A DNA stretch of 14,989 nt from SIG469 sp964541215 (GTDB taxonomy: Bacteria; Bacillota; Clostridia; Oscillospirales; Oscillospiraceae). Under the pieces are notes generated by a model. It searched no databases. It saw only the letters and a program-made list of their open reading frames with translations, and had not been told where the DNA came from. The stretch covers positions 1 through 14,989 of the forward strand of contig CAZIPP010000029.1 in NCBI GenBank assembly GCA_964541215.1, written 5' to 3'. Position numbers and translations under genes: made by a program. This document shows positions 13,052 through 14,989 of this stretch, piece after piece; position 1 is the stretch's first letter, and each line of letters begins with the position of its first letter.

Positions 13052-13624
13052 GTGCGAAAAGTTGCAGCTTTCGCACTTATGATGACCCTGCTGTTTTCTG
13101 CCTGCAAAACAGCAGCCAACGATCCCGGGCAGGCAGCTTTAGACATTCGTGCCGGGCTTCTGGCAGACGGCGGCACAAAGCTTTCCGCCGATGTTCAGGT
13201 GGATTACGGCGAACGGGTGTATGATTACCGCCTGGAATGTGACTTTGTACGTCAGAAAGGCAGCACAGTCACCATCCTTGAACCGGACATCATTGCCGGT
13301 ATTTCAGCCACCGTCAGCCCATCCGGAGCTTCTCTGTCTTTCGACGGAGTAAGTCTGGATACAGGCAAGCTTGAAGGCACCGAGCTTTCTCCTATGGGAG
13401 CGCTACCTACTATGGCAGAAGCATGGTGTTCCGGCTATATTTCCAACACCTGTGCCGCAAACATCAACGGTACAGACTGTTACTTTGTAAGTTATCTCAC
13501 CGGAAGCGGCTCTGATGAACTGGAGATCCGCACCTGGTTTGATAAAACCACCCTGTCGCCCGTTTACGGCGAAATAGTATCCGACGGCAGCGTGGTCATA
13601 TATGCAAGCTTTACCCCGCAGTAG
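13052..13624 (+). CDS. LolA-like lipoprotein, GerS/YdcC type
   Basis: A 190-residue predicted lipoprotein. The GTG start at 13052 is set by AGAGGAG (13036-13042, nine bases away) and gives a compact lipoprotein signal VRKVAAFALMMTLLFSAC with lipid-attached C18; the upstream extension to 12971 overlaps nnr and is implausible. The mature part is a run of beta strands: ADVQVDYGERVYDYRLECDF, TVTILEPDIIAGISATVSP, SLSFDGVSLDTGKLEGTELS, EIRTWFDKTTLSPVYGEIVS. The 'I.EP..IAGI.A ... TWFD..TL.P' pattern fits LolA/RseB-fold lipoproteins. It lies 42 bases before alr. The same pairing is known as gerS-alr2 in C. difficile, where GerS is needed for spore germination, and ydcC-alr in Bacillus. Function by analogy only. 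Confidence 0.82.
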   Translation: MRKVAAFALMMTLLFSACKTAANDPGQAALDIRAGLLADGGTKLSADVQVDYGERVYDYRLECDFVRQKGSTVTILEPDIIAGISATVSPSGASLSFDGVSLDTGKLEGTELSPMGALPTMAEAWCSGYISNTCAANINGTDCYFVSYLTGSGSDELEIRTWFDKTTLSPVYGEIVSDGSVVIYASFTPQ

Positions 13625-13666
13625 ATACCAAATATTAAACACACTAAAGAGAAGAGGCGTATTTAA

Positions 13667-14842
13667 ATGCAGCATCTGCTGAAAAGAACATGGGCAGAAA
13701 TAGATCTCGATGCTCTGGAATTCAACTACAGATCCCTCAAGGCTGCCATGCCGGAAGACTGCGGTTTTGTCGGCGTAGTCAAGGCTGACTCCTACGGTCA
13801 CGGTTCCGTAATGGTTTCCAAGGTCCTTCAGGAGCTTGGCGCAAAATACCTTGCCGTTTCCAATATCGAAGAAGCCATCCAGCTTCGCAACGCTGATATC
13901 AAGCTGCCCATACTTATCCTCGGATTTACCCCCGCGGAATTTGCCGATGAACTGGCAGATCACAACATCACACAGGCTGTCAACGATGTTGATTATGCAA
14001 AAGAGCTTGACAGCCGTCTTGCCAAAAGCGGCAAAAAGCTGACTGTACATATCAAGGCAGACACCGGCATGAGCCGCATGGGTTTCACCACCTACGGCGA
14101 GTTTGACCATTCCGTGGAAGGCGTTGTGGAGGTCTCCAAGCTCCCCAATCTGGACATTGAAGGTATTTTTACCCATTTTGCTGTATCCGATGATACCGAG
14201 CAGAGAGAATACACTGAGCTTCAGTACGGGCGCTTCATGGGTCTTATCGAAAAGCTTGCCGAAAAGGGCATCACCTTCCGTCTGCGTCACTGCGCAAACA
14301 GCGGCTGCACCATCAACTATCCCGAGAAAGCTCTTGATATGTTCCGTCCCGGTCTGGCCACCTATGGTCTGTACCCTGCCGACAAATTTGAGCGCGATGT
14401 TGAGCTGCGTCCTCTGATGAGCCTGCGTTCATCCATCGCTCAGATAAAGGAATTTGAAGCCGACGTTACCCTGAGCTACGGACGCACCTATACCACCCCC
14501 TCCAAGCGCCGAATCGCTGTAATACCCATTGGCTATGCAGACGGATATCCCCGCCGTTTTTCCAACAGTCGTGAGTTCCTTGTCTGCGGCAAGCGCGCTC
14601 CTCAGGTAGGTCGTGTTTGCATGGATATGTGCATGTTGGATGTCACCGATGTTCCCGAAGCCAAAGTAGGCGATGTTGTTACCATCTTTGGTCGCGATGG
14701 AGACGAGTTCATCCCCATGGACGATCTGGCAAATCAGGCCGGTACCATCACCTATGAGATCGCCTGCGATATTTCCAAGCGTGTACCAAGGATCTATCTC
14801 AAAGGCGGCGAAGTCGTAGACGTTTTGCAGTATATTGTTTGA
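13667..14842 (+). CDS. alr: Alanine racemase
   Basis: A 391-residue PLP enzyme interconverting L- and D-alanine for peptidoglycan, and in spore formers also removing L-alanine germinant. PLP binds K39 in VVKADSYGHG (37-46; family usually ADAYGHG). The N-terminal TIM-barrel continues with HIKADTGMSRMGF (128-140; K130 and R137 match the usual modified Lys and active-site Arg region), EGIFTHFAVSD (165-175), HCANSG (208-213) and MFRPGLATYG (225-234). The C-terminal beta domain has catalytic Y271 in LSYGRTY, IPIGYADGYPR and GRVCMDMCMLDVTDV, where CMDM replaces the common CMDQ. Length is normal. AGAGG precedes ATG 13667. It ends the nnr-lipoprotein-alr series and has its own terminator. Confidence 0.97.
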   Translation: MQHLLKRTWAEIDLDALEFNYRSLKAAMPEDCGFVGVVKADSYGHGSVMVSKVLQELGAKYLAVSNIEEAIQLRNADIKLPILILGFTPAEFADELADHNITQAVNDVDYAKELDSRLAKSGKKLTVHIKADTGMSRMGFTTYGEFDHSVEGVVEVSKLPNLDIEGIFTHFAVSDDTEQREYTELQYGRFMGLIEKLAEKGITFRLRHCANSGCTINYPEKALDMFRPGLATYGLYPADKFERDVELRPLMSLRSSIAQIKEFEADVTLSYGRTYTTPSKRRIAVIPIGYADGYPRRFSNSREFLVCGKRAPQVGRVCMDMCMLDVTDVPEAKVGDVVTIFGRDGDEFIPMDDLANQAGTITYEIACDISKRVPRIYLKGGEVVDVLQYIV

Positions 14843-14852
14843 TTTTAAAAAT

Positions 14853-14881
14853 ACAGGCTGCCATTTAAGGCGGCCTGTTTT
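14853..14881 (+). terminator. Intrinsic terminator of alr
   Basis: ACAGGCTGCC (14853-14862) pairs with GGCGGCCTGT (14869-14878) with one G-U wobble, loop ATTTAA, followed by TTTTGTT. It lies ten bases after the alr stop. Confidence 0.85.
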
Positions 14882-14904
14882 GTTATAAGGTAGTGTGGTG
14901 GATA

Positions 14905-14986
14905 ACGGGTGGAACGGCACGCAGGCCGTTCCCTACGGCGCAATACGTTACATCCTGCGTCCATAGCCTCCCTTGTTAAAGGGAGG
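14905..14986. repeat. Intergenic inverted repeats after alr
   Basis: GGAACGGC (14911-14918) and GCCGTTCC (14925-14932) form a perfect 8-bp hairpin followed by CTACGGCG. Further on CCTCCCTT-gtta-AAGGGAGG (14967-14986) forms another perfect 8-bp hairpin at the window edge. Both wordings are, from memory, familiar from short intergenic repeats of gut Clostridia. No gene is seen between 14843 and the window end. Confidence 0.6.
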
Positions 14987-14989
14987 TGG

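Noticed and set aside
1..14989. CRISPR array, tRNA or rRNA genes, prophage or restriction genes
   Set aside because: I looked for regularly spaced repeats, cloverleaf or rRNA wording and typical defence or phage proteins and saw none in the readable sequence.

Overview
The window looks like a chromosomal stretch from a spore-forming, Gram-positive Clostridia-type bacterium of middling GC content (my best guess is an Oscillospirales/Ruminococcaceae-like gut lineage, judged by gene style and repeat families, not by a search). The pointers are spoVAD-spoVAE spore channel genes, a tRNA-Phe T-box riboswitch ahead of pheS-pheT, an IreB homologue, strong AGGAGG-type ribosome binding sites and A/T-flanked intrinsic terminators. 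A run of 100 Ns (5131-5230) is a scaffold gap, so the sequence is probably a draft or metagenome-derived assembly, and adjacency across the gap is not proven.

Layout. 1-184: palindromes and an interspersed repeat. 185-1566 (minus): spoVAE and spoVAD, joined by a 1-base UGAUG overlap, with no spoVAC beside them. 1679-2329 (plus): a SAM-dependent methyltransferase divergent from spoVAD. 2330-2495: another copy of the interspersed repeat, ending in a terminator. 2617-5026 (plus): three consecutive divergent SnoaL-like/NTF2-fold genes with a shared C-terminal PxPYxT motif; the second and third carry Gly/Pro-rich tracts. A candidate promoter and a 16-base operator-like dyad precede them. 5016-5286: two very long perfect palindromes that start inside or at the ends of the two convergent genes, with TTAGGGG-like heptamer repeats and the gap between them. 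5282-6544 (minus): a secreted SH3b-SH3b-NlpC/P60 hydrolase preceded by a small conserved unknown protein. 6764-7012 (minus): ireB on its own. 7109-10865 (minus): pheT, pheS, T-box leader and promoter. 10895-14881 (plus): a two-segment membrane protein, bifunctional NAD(P)HX epimerase/dehydratase, a LolA-fold-type lipoprotein like GerS/YdcC, and alanine racemase. 14882-14989: more inverted repeats.

How the genes relate. Most are housekeeping or sporulation genes. SpoVAD/SpoVAE (dipicolinate channel) and the lipoprotein-alr pair (in Clostridioides difficile, gerS-alr2; in Bacillus, ydcC-alr) both bear on spore formation and germination. PheST is controlled by uncharged tRNA-Phe. The part that ordinary annotation does not explain is the triple SnoaL-like operon at 2617-5026: three divergent members of one fold, no recognisable redox, transport or regulatory partner beside them, and repeat-rich DNA on both sides. 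It is the best candidate here for an undescribed system; its substrate and role are unknown.
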